A stretch of DNA of 17,407 bases, taken from assembly GCA_030690515.1 (NCBI GenBank), contig JAUYGP010000226.1, positions 1 to 17,407 on the forward strand, given 5' to 3'. The position numbers and the translations under genes are program-made. Every line of letters begins with the position of its first letter. Position 1 is the first letter of the stretch. The DNA is from Giesbergeria sp. (lineage in GTDB: Bacteria > Pseudomonadota > Gammaproteobacteria > Burkholderiales > Burkholderiaceae_C). Of this stretch, positions 1 to 7,872 are shown in pieces. Under the pieces are notes generated by a model. The model made no database searches. It saw nothing but the letters and a program-made list of their open reading frames with translations, and was not told the origin of the DNA.

Positions 1-45
1 CTTATATCGCTTACCCAACAAGCGTTACAAGCCATTTTCACTAGT
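1..45. repeat. Interspersed palindromic repeat, copy A (cut by window edge)
   Basis: CGCTT (8-12) and AAGCG (20-24) form a hairpin with a 7-nt loop, followed by AGCCATTTT. The same layout, with similar loop and flank, occurs at 7889-7905. I remember short palindromes of this style (CGCTT, about 7 nt, AAGCG, then a tail containing AGCCATTTT) as frequent between genes in Comamonadaceae, but could not search. The left arm's outer half lies outside the window. Confidence 0.5.
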
Positions 46-80
46 ATTTCCTGCCCAACCCCGTGCGAAAGACCCTGACC

Positions 81-1235
81 ATGCCCTCCTGCGTCATCCC
101 CCTGAAAGTCACTCCGATGACCCTGGCACTGGTGGCCCTGCTGGCCAGCCCGGTCGCACAAGCGCAGACGCCCAGCTCAGCCTGGCAACGCTGTGCCACG
201 CTGACCGGCGACGGCGCTGCACGCCTGGCATGCTTTGACCAGTGGGCTGGCCAGCAGGCCTGGCAGGCGCCGTCGGCATCGGCCGCGCAGAACGACGCCC
301 CTGCGGCCCCACCCTCACTGGTAGACACGACCTTGCCGGCCACGCGCATGATCGAGGTGGCACAGACTGCAGGTTGCCGCGACCCGCAGTACAGCGGCCT
401 CTCACGCTTCTGGGAGCTGGAGTCGGGCAGCGACTGCGGCACCTTCAGTTTTCGCGGCTACCGGCCCATCACAGCCTCTGTGGTAGCGGCCAGCAATGTC
501 AATCGCCAGCCCGATTCGCCTTCGGCCGACCATACGGCGCTGGAGTCCACACCTTTCCGCCGCACCGAGGCACGCCTTCAGCTCTCCGTGCGCACCAAGA
601 TCGCCCAAGGCCTACTCACCCAGAACCACCCCACACGCAAGGATTCGCTGTGGTTTGGCTACACGCAGCAGTCGTACTGGCAGCTGTTCTCGCCCCAGAT
701 TTCGCGCCCCTTCCGCACCACCGACCACGAGCCCGAGGTGATGTACGTTTACCCCACCGACGCACAGCTGCCTTGGGGCTGGCGCTGGCGCTTCAGCGGC
801 GTCGGCGTAGCGCACCAGTCCAACGGGCAAAGCCTGCCCCTGTCCCGCAGCTGGAACCGCGCCTACCTGATGACCGGCATGGAACTGGACAACCGGTGGA
901 CAGTCAACGCCCGGCTTTGGAAGCGCATTGGCGAAAGCGCCAGCAGCGACGACAACCCGGGCATCAGCGACTTCATCGGCCGCGGCGAACTCTCGGCGTT
1001 CTGGAACATGGACCGGGACAACACCTTGGGCCTGACGGTGCGCAGCGCGCTGAAAAGCAATTCGCGCGGCTCGGCGCGGCTTGAATGGATGCAGACCCTG
1101 GGCACGGCCCTCGGTGGGGGCAAAAGCAATCTGCGGCTGCACACCCAACTGTTCTCGGGCTACGGGGACAGCATGATCGACTACAACCGCAAGCGCACAG
1201 TGTTTACCGTGGGGCTGAGCCTGGTGGATTTCTAA
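81..1235 (+). CDS. pldA: Outer-membrane phospholipase A1 (OMPLA/PldA family)
   Basis: This is a calcium-dependent outer-membrane phospholipase that hydrolyses acyl chains of phospholipids reaching the outer leaflet. Seen: from ATG 81 the protein has 384 residues, a hydrophobic signal peptide ending near AQAQ, an N-terminal extension with two Cys (about 30-110), then the barrel. The family motif HQSNG gives catalytic His245 and Ser247, and SRSWNRAY gives Asn259; the Ser-to-Asn spacing of 12 equals that of E. coli OMPLA (S144/N156). YTQQSYWQ upstream is also typical. The last residue is Phe (SLVDF), the usual C-terminal signal for beta-barrel assembly. The start is uncertain: GTG 63 and ATG 117 are in frame, and none has a strong ribosome site; 81 has a purine-rich GAAAGA upstream and leaves a full signal peptide. 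The N-terminal extension is longer than in E. coli. Confidence 0.9.
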   Translation: MPSCVIPLKVTPMTLALVALLASPVAQAQTPSSAWQRCATLTGDGAARLACFDQWAGQQAWQAPSASAAQNDAPAAPPSLVDTTLPATRMIEVAQTAGCRDPQYSGLSRFWELESGSDCGTFSFRGYRPITASVVAASNVNRQPDSPSADHTALESTPFRRTEARLQLSVRTKIAQGLLTQNHPTRKDSLWFGYTQQSYWQLFSPQISRPFRTTDHEPEVMYVYPTDAQLPWGWRWRFSGVGVAHQSNGQSLPLSRSWNRAYLMTGMELDNRWTVNARLWKRIGESASSDDNPGISDFIGRGELSAFWNMDRDNTLGLTVRSALKSNSRGSARLEWMQTLGTALGGGKSNLRLHTQLFSGYGDSMIDYNRKRTVFTVGLSLVDF

Positions 1236-1295
1236 ACATCCCGTTACGCAATACCTGCGCGGTTTCTTGAACTGCTATCAGGCAGCCGCCACAAT

Positions 1296-1322
1296 GGCAG
1301 CCGCGCCTTGTGCGGCAATGCC
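1296..1322. other. Hairpin between pldA and the next gene
   Basis: GGCA-GCCGC (1296-1304) pairs with GCGGC-aa-TGCC (1312-1322) around a 7-nt loop. No T-run follows, so it is at best a weak or factor-assisted transcript end for pldA. The preceding bases also hold a direct repeat GGCAGCCGC (1281-1289 and 1296-1304). The rest of the 188-nt gap shows nothing I recognise. Confidence 0.3.
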
Positions 1323-1423
1323 TGCCGCCTGGCGCACCCCTGAAAAGAGCCTGTTTCCCACCGTTTTCCCCGCCATTGGCGATGCGGCGCACGCTCGACA
1401 ATGCAGCCAAGAGGAACAACACC

Positions 1424-1810
1424 ATGGACATGCAATACCAGCTCAAGGCCGGCAGCTACTACCTGTACGACATGCGCGATACGCCCAGCGTCGTCACGGG
1501 CGAGCGGCGCTTCAGGCTCAAGACCGATACCGTGGCCATTGCCTTTGACGCGCACACCGGCGAGGTGCACCAGCATGGCAGCCCCACGCGCATCCAGTCG
1601 TGGGCCAACAACACGCGCCGCCGCCTGCGTGCTGCAGGCGCACAAGACGTCGCCAACGACATCGTCGTGGTTTCCGGCCCGCTGCCCGTGGACGAACTGA
1701 ACAAATGCCTGTGGATCCGCGGCTACTGTGGCCGCATGTTCAAGCGCCTGGCCACCTTGCCCCACGGCAAGCTGCAGCGCCCGGCAGAGCCCTTTCGCAA
1801 GGCCGCTTGA
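1424..1810 (+). CDS. Hypothetical protein, 128 residues
   Basis: I do not recognise the family. The ATG at 1424 is preferred over an upstream in-frame ATG (1310) because AGGA (1412-1415) lies 8 nt before it and the upstream codons look non-coding. The protein is soluble in appearance, with no signal peptide or membrane segment. It starts MDMQYQLKAGSYYLYD, is rich in Arg and aromatic residues, contains a VVSGPLPVDE segment, and has two Cys near the C-terminus (LNKCLWIRGYCGRMF). The basic C-terminal tail ends in FRKAA. GACAAT (1397-1402) would place a transcription start shortly before the ribosome site. It stands alone between pldA and a convergent stress gene, so context gives no clue to its role. 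Confidence 0.7.
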   Translation: MDMQYQLKAGSYYLYDMRDTPSVVTGERRFRLKTDTVAIAFDAHTGEVHQHGSPTRIQSWANNTRRRLRAAGAQDVANDIVVVSGPLPVDELNKCLWIRGYCGRMFKRLATLPHGKLQRPAEPFRKAA

Positions 1811-1820
1811 AGGAAAAACA

Positions 1821-1966
1821 ACCCCTGTGTCGCTTCGCTCCTTCCCCCTTCTCTGGCATCGCTGCGCGATGCGGAAGGGGGACGCCCCCAGCGCGGCGGG
1901 GCGGCCCTTGCGCGGGGGCCGCTGGTATGGGCCGCGCCGGTTTCATACGCCCATGGGAAGCTGAGG
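1821..1966. repeat. GC-rich hairpin repeat in convergent gap
   Basis: The gap between the hypothetical gene and the minus-strand stress gene is filled with hairpins. TCCCCCTTC (1843-1851) pairs with GAAGGGGGA (1874-1882), and inside it GCATCGC (1856-1862) pairs with GCGATGC (1866-1872) around TGC. Further on, ATGGGC (1927-1932) and GCCCAT (1949-1954) form a second small inverted pair. No frame here looks coding. Stretches starting CTGTGTCGCTTCGC and containing GGGGCGGCCCTTGCGCGG are, from memory, a recurrent intergenic element in Acidovorax-like genomes. That identity is recollection, not a search. Confidence 0.55.
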
Positions 1967-1993
1967 CCCCTTTCGCAATACCCTGCCAGCCGA

Positions 1994-2019
1994 CCGCCGC
2001 GAGGCGGGCCGACTTTTTT
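1994..2019 (+). terminator. Possible intrinsic terminator in convergent gap
   Basis: CCGCC (1994-1998) and GGCGG (2003-2007) form a stem with a GCGA loop; six T follow at 2014-2019. The stem is short and the T-run begins 6 nt after it, so this is a weak candidate for stopping plus-strand transcripts before they enter the stress-protein gene. Confidence 0.35.
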
Positions 2020-2024
2020 CTTGG

Positions 2025-2501
2025 TCAGGCGGCGGGCTCTTCCTCGCCGCTGTCGTCGAACTCCACCACCTCGGCATGCTTGACGATGGTCACCGGCACC
2101 GGGCTGGCATGCACCAGCGCCTGCGATACCGAGCCCAGCAACGCGCTGCTCAATGCCCCCTGGCCGCGTGCGCCGATGACGACCATGTCGCAACCCGTGC
2201 TCTCGACAATATCCACCAGCGTATTTGCCGGATCGCCTACACCGATCTCGGTGGTGTAGGCCAGTCCAGCGGCATCAAGCAACGCACGGGCCGAGGCCAT
2301 GAGATGGTCGCCCGCCTCCAGGCTGGCGGCGGCGATCAGGTCCGGGTCGCGCGAGACCACCAGCTCATACAACGAGGCCGGTTCCTGCACGTTGGCCAGC
2401 ACGCAATCAACGCGCAGGCCGCCTTGCGCCAATTGCACTACGTGGTGCACGGCATCGAGCGAGAGTTCCGAGCCGTCGACGGCGATGAGGATTCTGGGCA
2501 T
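2025..2501 (-). CDS. Universal stress protein, UspA family (ATP-binding type)
   Basis: A single-domain Usp fold protein of 158 residues, cytoplasmic. It begins MPRILIAVDGSE, the usual first strand with Asp9 near the nucleotide. The ATP-binding signature G-x2-G-x9-G-S is complete: Gly110, Gly113, Gly123 and Ser124 (GARGQG...LLGSVS), so it should bind ATP like the MJ0577 branch rather than the non-binding UspA branch. The C-terminal tail is acidic (EFDDSGEEEPAA) and extends past the normal fold. AAGGAA (2507-2512) is a good ribosome site 5 nt before the ATG. It is transcribed away from tgt across a gap of about 100 nt. Its exact stress role cannot be read from the sequence. Confidence 0.9.
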   Translation of the reverse strand: MPRILIAVDGSELSLDAVHHVVQLAQGGLRVDCVLANVQEPASLYELVVSRDPDLIAAASLEAGDHLMASARALLDAAGLAYTTEIGVGDPANTLVDIVESTGCDMVVIGARGQGALSSALLGSVSQALVHASPVPVTIVKHAEVVEFDDSGEEEPAA

Positions 2502-2592
2502 GGCAATTCCTTATGTGTGTGTTCTGTTCAGGCCAGTGTAGCGGCCCTGCGCGCCCGCACCGCAGGCAGCGGGCGCTCCACCGCCCATCTGG

Positions 2593-2598
2593 GACAAT
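2593..2598 (+). promoter_or_regulatory. Possible -10 element very close to the tgt start
   Basis: GACAAT (2593-2598, 4 of 6 matches to TATAAT) ends 7 nt before the tgt ATG, and no convincing -35 lies 17 nt upstream. If used, the transcript would begin at or just before the start codon. A purine-rich GGGA (2591-2594) overlaps it and could instead serve as a distant ribosome site. Confidence 0.25.
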
Positions 2599-2605
2599 CG
2601 CGCCC

Positions 2606-3778
2606 ATGCTGCAGTTTCAGATTCTCACCACCGACCCCTCCAGCCACGCCCGGCGCGCCACGCTCACGCTCAACCATGGGCCCGTGCAAACACCCATCTT
2701 CATGCCTGTGGGCACCTACGGCACCGTCAAGGGCGTGATGCCGCAAAGCCTGCACGACATGGGCGCACAAATCATCCTGGGCAACACCTTCCACCTGTGG
2801 ATGCGCCCCGGCCAGGACGTGATGCAAAGCTTTGGCGGCCTGCATGCGTTCGAGCAGTGGCACAAACCCATCCTGACCGACTCGGGCGGGTTCCAGGTCT
2901 GGAGCCTGGGCGAGATGCGCAAGATCACCGAAGAAGGCGTGCACTTTGCTTCTCCCGTCAATGGCGACAAGCTGTTCATGTCGCCCGAGGTCAGCATGCA
3001 GATCCAGACGGTGCTCAACAGCGACATCGTGATGCAGCTCGACGAATGCACCCCCTACGAGACCAAGGGCCACCTGACCACCGAGCTTGAAGCCCGCAAG
3101 TCCATGGAAATGAGCCGCCGCTGGGCGGTGCGTTCCAAAGACGAGTTCGAACGCCTGGGCAACCCGAACGCGCTGTTCGGCATCGTGCAAGGCGGCATGT
3201 TCGAACACCTGCGCCAGGAGTCGCTCGAAGCGCTGGTGGACATGGACTTCCCCGGCTACGCCATCGGCGGCGTGAGCGTGGGCGAGCCCAAGGAGCAGAT
3301 GCTGCAGATCATGGCGCACACCCCGCACCGCCTGCCCGAGCACAAGCCGCGCTACCTGATGGGCGTGGGCACGCCCGAAGACCTGGTGCAGGGTGTGGCT
3401 GACGGCGTGGACATGTTCGATTGCGTGATGCCCACGCGCAACGCACGCAACGGCACGCTGTTCACGCGCTACGGCGATTTGAAAATCCGCAACGCCCGCC
3501 ACAAAACCGACCACCAGCCCCTGGACACCAGTTGCACCTGCCACGCCTGCGCAGGCAAGGACGGCGTGGCCTGGGACGCGGGCGGGCGCGGCGGCTTCAG
3601 TCGCGCCTACCTGCACCACCTCGACCGCTGCGGCGAAATGCTGGGCCCCATGCTCACCACCGTGCACAACCTGCACTATTACCTGAACCTGATGCGCGAA
3701 GTGCGAGAAGCCCTGGACGCCGGGCGCTTCACCGAGTTCCGCGCGCAATTCAAAGCGGACCGGGCGCGCGGCGTGTAG
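2606..3778 (+). CDS. tgt: Queuine tRNA-ribosyltransferase (tRNA-guanine transglycosylase)
   Basis: Tgt exchanges guanine-34 of GUN-anticodon tRNAs for preQ1 in queuosine synthesis. The 390-residue protein carries all landmarks: TDSGGFQVWSL with Asp92 (general acid/base), MFDCVMPTRNARNG with nucleophile Asp272, KPRYLMGVGTPEDL, and the zinc ligands Cys310, Cys312, Cys315 and His354 (SCTCHAC ... TTVHNL). In E. coli Tgt the last Cys and the His are 26 residues apart; here they are 39 apart, because about 13 residues, rich in Gly and Asp, are inserted directly after the third Cys, before FSRAYLHHLDRC. The ATG at 2606 starts where family members start (MLQFQIL); the open frame upstream is not family-like. 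The usual neighbours queA, yajC and secD are absent. Confidence 0.96.
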   Translation: MLQFQILTTDPSSHARRATLTLNHGPVQTPIFMPVGTYGTVKGVMPQSLHDMGAQIILGNTFHLWMRPGQDVMQSFGGLHAFEQWHKPILTDSGGFQVWSLGEMRKITEEGVHFASPVNGDKLFMSPEVSMQIQTVLNSDIVMQLDECTPYETKGHLTTELEARKSMEMSRRWAVRSKDEFERLGNPNALFGIVQGGMFEHLRQESLEALVDMDFPGYAIGGVSVGEPKEQMLQIMAHTPHRLPEHKPRYLMGVGTPEDLVQGVADGVDMFDCVMPTRNARNGTLFTRYGDLKIRNARHKTDHQPLDTSCTCHACAGKDGVAWDAGGRGGFSRAYLHHLDRCGEMLGPMLTTVHNLHYYLNLMREVREALDAGRFTEFRAQFKADRARGV

Positions 3779-3792
3779 TTCTGCGGGCGTTC

Positions 3793-3838
3793 TTATCCTT
3801 GCATTTTCGACATGCCGATGCGTGAAATGCAAGGATAA
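3793..3838. repeat. Perfect 14-bp inverted repeat after tgt
   Basis: TTATCCTTGCATTT (3793-3806) is repeated exactly inverted as AAATGCAAGGATAA (3825-3838), with an 18-nt centre. It begins 15 nt after the tgt stop. The arms are AT-rich compared with the surroundings, and there is no T-run on either strand, so it is not a classic intrinsic terminator. It could be an mRNA 3' stabilising stem, an operator, or the scar or end of a mobile element. No second copy of the arms is visible in the window. Confidence 0.75.
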
Positions 3839-3866
3839 ACAGTATGACTGATCATCCGTAGCGATG

Positions 3867-3921
3867 CAAAAATAATAGCTTCAACCGATTGCCAGACAAT
3901 GGGTAGAAGCAATTTTTATAC
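3867..3921. repeat. Interspersed palindromic repeat, copy B
   Basis: A 14-position stem (3878-3891 against 3897-3910, loop CCAGA) has two mismatches, starting GCTTC and ending AGAAGC. It is bounded by AAAAAT on the left and AATTTTTAT on the right. The A/T-flanked, GC-tipped layout matches copies A and C, though the arm sequence has diverged. It lies immediately before the restriction-modification gene. Confidence 0.5.
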
Positions 3922-3922
3922 T
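3893..3922 (+). promoter_or_regulatory. Possible promoter of the restriction-modification gene
   Basis: TATACT (3917-3922, 5 of 6) with CAGACA (3893-3898, 4 of 6) at 18-bp spacing would start transcription near 3929, about 45 nt before the gene. Both boxes lie inside or at the edge of palindromic repeat B. The assignment rests on consensus match only. Confidence 0.35.
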
Positions 3923-3974
3923 AAAAACTGACGCACTAACCAGTCTGCCAGCGCAGCACACCGAAGCACCGCAC

Positions 3975-6900
3975 ATGCAAGACCTTTTCCCCCATCCCTG
4001 GTTGGTCAACACCTTGCTGGACGAGGGCTACTTCGCACAGAAGCGCGAAGCATTGGGAAAAGCTGCACTGCCTTACAGCCTTGGCACCTGGCTGGAACAA
4101 CACTTCAATGTGGCAGCACTGTCCATCCGCAGCGAAGCGCAACTGGAAGAAAAGTTTATTGGCCCCCTGCTCAAACAGCTGGGCTGGGTCAGCGTCACTC
4201 AGGAACCCCTCATCGTGCAGGGCAAACAGGCCAAACCCGACTGGTGTCTCCTGCTGCATCCGAACCAAGACCACGCCCTGATGGCGAGCAAGGACCACAC
4301 CCTGGTCACCGCCATCTGCGAATCCAAGGCCTGGTCCAAAACCCTCGACACCGGCAAAGCCGACCGCAACCACAACCCGCACCACCAACTGCAGGACTAC
4401 CTGAGCACCCTGCGCGTGCGCTTCGGCTTTTTGACCAATGGCCGCGTCTGGCGCATCTACGACACCGACAAGGTCACGGCCAAAAAAACCTACATCCAGT
4501 TTGACCTGGAAGCCATTTGCGCACTGGAGCCCGGCCAGGAGAAGGCGCAGGCGCTGGCGCTTTTTGCGTTCTTCTTCGGACGGGACACCTACGTGCCGCC
4601 CGCCACCGCCGGTGCCAGCAACGCCATTGAGCAGGCCATTGCTGCATCGGCCGACTTCACGCTGGCGGTGGAAGAAAACCTCAAAGCCGTCATTTACGGC
4701 TACGCGGGCGAAGATTCACTGTTTGAAATCATGGGCCGCGCCATCCACCGCGCCAACCCCAAAGCCAGCATGGCCAGCGTGTATGAAAACAGCGTGGTAC
4801 TGCTGTTCCGGCTGCTGTTCGTGGTTTACTTTGAAGACAAAAACCGCGAACTGCTCGCCCGCCACCCGTTCTACAACCGCTACAGCCTGGAGCAGATCTA
4901 CCAAACCCTGCCCAGCAAGCCCGGCCCTCGCAGTGGCCTGCACGACGGCGTCTATGCCCTCAAGCAGCTTTTTGAAATGCTCGACGAAGGCGCCGAAGAC
5001 ATCGACATCCCGCTGTTCAACGGTGGCCTGTTCGACCCCCAGCGTGCCGCATTGCTACTGCAGCCCAAAATATTCGACAACACCACGCTGCGTGCCATTC
5101 TGGAAAAACTGCTCTACAAAACCCACCGGGGCACCACGCTGTTTGACACCCGGCGCGACTTTAAAAACATGAGCGTCACCCACCTGGGGCGCATCTACGA
5201 GGGGCTGCTGGAGTTCCGCTTCGAAAAAGCCAGCGAAGCCGCCGTATACCTCGAATACGAAACCACCGCCACGCGCGGAAAATCCGTCGAAGCCTATTTC
5301 GACGCCTACGACAGCGCCATCCTGCGCAAGGAAAAAGGCTTTCGCGCCTTGCGCGAGATCAGCGTGAAAAAAGGCGACGTGTACCTCAAAAGCGCCAGCA
5401 ACTCACGCAAAACCTCGGCCAGCTACTACACGCCGCCCTCGCTGTCGCAGCCGCTGGTGCAAGCGGCCATGCAGCAAGCCCTGACTGCTGCCAGCGCACA
5501 GGGCAAGGCCCTGATGGACCTGAAGATTCTGGACAACGCCTGCGGCAGCGGCCATTTTTTGGTGGAAGCCCTGGGCACCCTCACCGACCTGGCACTCGAA
5601 CGCCTGGAAACCGATGCCGACCTGCAACAGCTGGTGGCCACCGAGAGCGCCAAAATTGCCGAGCAGCTGCAGTTTCTAAACCTCGACTACGTACCCGAAG
5701 ACGCGCAAATTTTGAAGCGCGCGCTGCTCAAGCGCTGCATCTTTGGCGTTGACCTGAACCCCTTTGCCGTAGAGCTGGCACGCCTTTCACTGTGGATGGA
5801 CAGCTTCATCTTTGGCACGCCGCTGTCGTTCATCGAACACCATGTGCAGCATGGCAACGCCCTCATGGGCGCCAGCGTGCAAGAGTTTATTGACTACAAC
5901 GCCACCGAAGTCCGGCAAAACGACCTGTTTGTGGACAACCTCAGCGCCCGCTTTGACGAGCTGCGCAGCGTGATGGACGAGCTAGACGCCATGCGCGATA
6001 CCACCGCGCAAGAGGTGGAGCAATCCAAGCGGCTGTGGAAAAACTCTATTGCACCCAAACTGCAGCTGCTATCGCGTGCGCTCAGTTTCATCTGTACCCG
6101 CCGTGCGTTGCTGGCCGAAGGAAACAAGGCCGCCTGCGAGGCGCTGGACAAAACGCCCGACCTTCTGGCACAGCTGTTTGACGAAGCCAAAACCAAAACC
6201 GCCGCGCTGCGCCAGGTCGAGGCCTATGCCCAGCGCTTTCACTTCTTTCACTATGAAGTGGCCTTTCCCGAAGCGTTTGCTGGAGGGCGCAAAGGTTTTG
6301 ACGTGATCGTTGGCAACCCGCCGTGGGACAAGACCAAGTTCTCTGACACCGACTTCTTCCCCCAGTACCACAGCAACTACCGCAGCCTGAAAAACACCGA
6401 GAAGGCCGCTGTGCAAAAGCGCCTACTGGAAAGCACCCACATCGCCGCCGCGTACCAAAGCGTGCAGCACGATGCAGAGGTGGCCAACAACTACTACAAG
6501 TCGGCCTACCCGCTCAACAGAGGTGCAGGCGACGGAAATCTGTTCCGCTTTTTTGTCGAACGCAACCTCGGACTGCTCAACGCAGGCGGCAGCCTGAACT
6601 ACGTGCTGCCCAGCGCGCTGATGTTCGAAGAAGGCTCCATGGGCCTGCGCCTGCATATCTTCAACCAAGCGCAATTGCGGTTCTTCCACAGCTTTGAGAA
6701 CAACAAAGGCATCTTCCAGGACGTGCATCGCAGCTACAAATTTGCCCTGATGCAGGTGGTCAACACGCCGCCCACAGCAGACCAGGCCCCCATCGACACG
6801 GCCTTTTACGTGCTTGATGCCGCTGATCTGCAACGGCCTGAAACCCATGTGCCATACCCGCTGGACACAGTCAAGGCGCTATCACCCGAGCAATGGGCCT

Positions 6901-7817
6901 TGATGGAGCTGCGCGACGGCACCGACCTGCCCATCCTGCAAAAGTGCTACAGCGCTTTCCCCTCGCTGTCACCCAACTGGCTGGATTTCCGTAATGAACT
7001 TCACATGACCAGCGACAAGGAATTGTTCATCGAGCAAACCATCCAGGGGCTACTGCCGTTGTACGAGGGCAAGATGATCTGGCAATACAGCCATGTGTTC
7101 GAGGAACCGCAGTATTGGGTGAATCCTCAAGCGTTTGACGCAAGGCTGCACAGCAAAGAACTGTACCGCATGGCGCAAGACCTGGGCGTACCCAAAGCCG
7201 AGGCCGGCAAGCACGCATCTGCGGTGCGCTATGACCGCGAATTTGTGCGCCTAGGCTTTCGGGACATCGCCAGAGACACTGACGAACGCACCCTGATCTT
7301 TGGCCTGCTGCCCAAGAACGTGGGCGTAGGCAACACCATCAACATCAGCATTCCCAAAACCTACCTGCGGGATGCCAAAGGCGGCGTCACCACACAGGCC
7401 ACCTCACCGCTACGCCTGCTGTTTGCACTGGCCTGGTTCAACAGCCTGCCGGTGGACTGGTTGGCGCGCTTCATGATCCAGATCCACGCCAACAAGACCT
7501 ACTTGTTCCGCCTGCCCACACCCCAGCCCAGCGACGACGAAATTCTCGCCCACCCCGACTACGCCCAACTCGCCCAAAACGCCCTGCTGCTGAGCCTGGC
7601 CGCAAGCTGGGATGATTTTGCCGAGCTGGCCCCGCTGTTCAACGTGCAACCGGGCGACGTGCCCTCCACCGCCAAGGCCCGCGACCAGTTGCGCGCCGAG
7701 AACGATCGCACCGTGGCCCGCCTGTACGGCATGACCGACGCCGAATTTGCCCACCTGCTGCGCAGCTTCAAAGGCCTGGCAGCCAAACGCCCCGAGTACC
7801 TCGCGCTGCTGCATTGA
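3975..7817 (+). CDS. Single-chain restriction-modification enzyme (Eco57I-like, type IIG style)
   Basis: A 1280-residue cytoplasmic protein that should both methylate adenine-N6 and cut DNA. Seen, in order: an HsdR-N-like PD-(D/E)XK domain (about 45-180) with Pro88-Asp89, Glu116-Ser-Lys118 and a Gln138/Tyr142 helix; a long helical region; methyltransferase motif I DNACGSGHFL (520-529, Asn where Pro is usual); a CIFGVDLNPFAVELARLSLW segment; catalytic motif IV NPPW (781-784); and a C-terminal target-recognition region (about 880-1280) with RDIARDTDERTLI at 1096-1108. Length and order fit fused type IIG enzymes; BREX PglX is similar in size but lacks such a nuclease, and no BREX or DISARM partners are nearby. 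No good ribosome site precedes ATG 3975, so the start is the weakest point. The frame is intact. Recognition sequence unknown. Confidence 0.85.
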   Translation: MQDLFPHPWLVNTLLDEGYFAQKREALGKAALPYSLGTWLEQHFNVAALSIRSEAQLEEKFIGPLLKQLGWVSVTQEPLIVQGKQAKPDWCLLLHPNQDHALMASKDHTLVTAICESKAWSKTLDTGKADRNHNPHHQLQDYLSTLRVRFGFLTNGRVWRIYDTDKVTAKKTYIQFDLEAICALEPGQEKAQALALFAFFFGRDTYVPPATAGASNAIEQAIAASADFTLAVEENLKAVIYGYAGEDSLFEIMGRAIHRANPKASMASVYENSVVLLFRLLFVVYFEDKNRELLARHPFYNRYSLEQIYQTLPSKPGPRSGLHDGVYALKQLFEMLDEGAEDIDIPLFNGGLFDPQRAALLLQPKIFDNTTLRAILEKLLYKTHRGTTLFDTRRDFKNMSVTHLGRIYEGLLEFRFEKASEAAVYLEYETTATRGKSVEAYFDAYDSAILRKEKGFRALREISVKKGDVYLKSASNSRKTSASYYTPPSLSQPLVQAAMQQALTAASAQGKALMDLKILDNACGSGHFLVEALGTLTDLALERLETDADLQQLVATESAKIAEQLQFLNLDYVPEDAQILKRALLKRCIFGVDLNPFAVELARLSLWMDSFIFGTPLSFIEHHVQHGNALMGASVQEFIDYNATEVRQNDLFVDNLSARFDELRSVMDELDAMRDTTAQEVEQSKRLWKNSIAPKLQLLSRALSFICTRRALLAEGNKAACEALDKTPDLLAQLFDEAKTKTAALRQVEAYAQRFHFFHYEVAFPEAFAGGRKGFDVIVGNPPWDKTKFSDTDFFPQYHSNYRSLKNTEKAAVQKRLLESTHIAAAYQSVQHDAEVANNYYKSAYPLNRGAGDGNLFRFFVERNLGLLNAGGSLNYVLPSALMFEEGSMGLRLHIFNQAQLRFFHSFENNKGIFQDVHRSYKFALMQVVNTPPTADQAPIDTAFYVLDAADLQRPETHVPYPLDTVKALSPEQWALMELRDGTDLPILQKCYSAFPSLSPNWLDFRNELHMTSDKELFIEQTIQGLLPLYEGKMIWQYSHVFEEPQYWVNPQAFDARLHSKELYRMAQDLGVPKAEAGKHASAVRYDREFVRLGFRDIARDTDERTLIFGLLPKNVGVGNTINISIPKTYLRDAKGGVTTQATSPLRLLFALAWFNSLPVDWLARFMIQIHANKTYLFRLPTPQPSDDEILAHPDYAQLAQNALLLSLAASWDDFAELAPLFNVQPGDVPSTAKARDQLRAENDRTVARLYGMTDAEFAHLLRSFKGLAAKRPEYLALLH

Positions 7818-7872
7818 CAGACGCCATGCCCAAACCAACCTGAACTCAATAACCACTTCCAAAACACTCTTG

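Noticed and set aside
2571..2586. GGGCG/CGCCC hairpin before tgt as a riboswitch
   Set aside because: Five-bp stem only; no preQ1 aptamer features were seen.
2528..3832. 434-codon open frame antisense to tgt
   Set aside because: It mirrors tgt across its whole length, is dominated by His, Val and Ala as expected from antisense of GC-rich codons, and tgt is certain.
3975..7817. BREX (PglX) or DISARM assignment for the large methyltransferase
   Set aside because: None of the partner genes of those systems is nearby, and the N-terminal PD-(D/E)XK site points to a self-contained enzyme.
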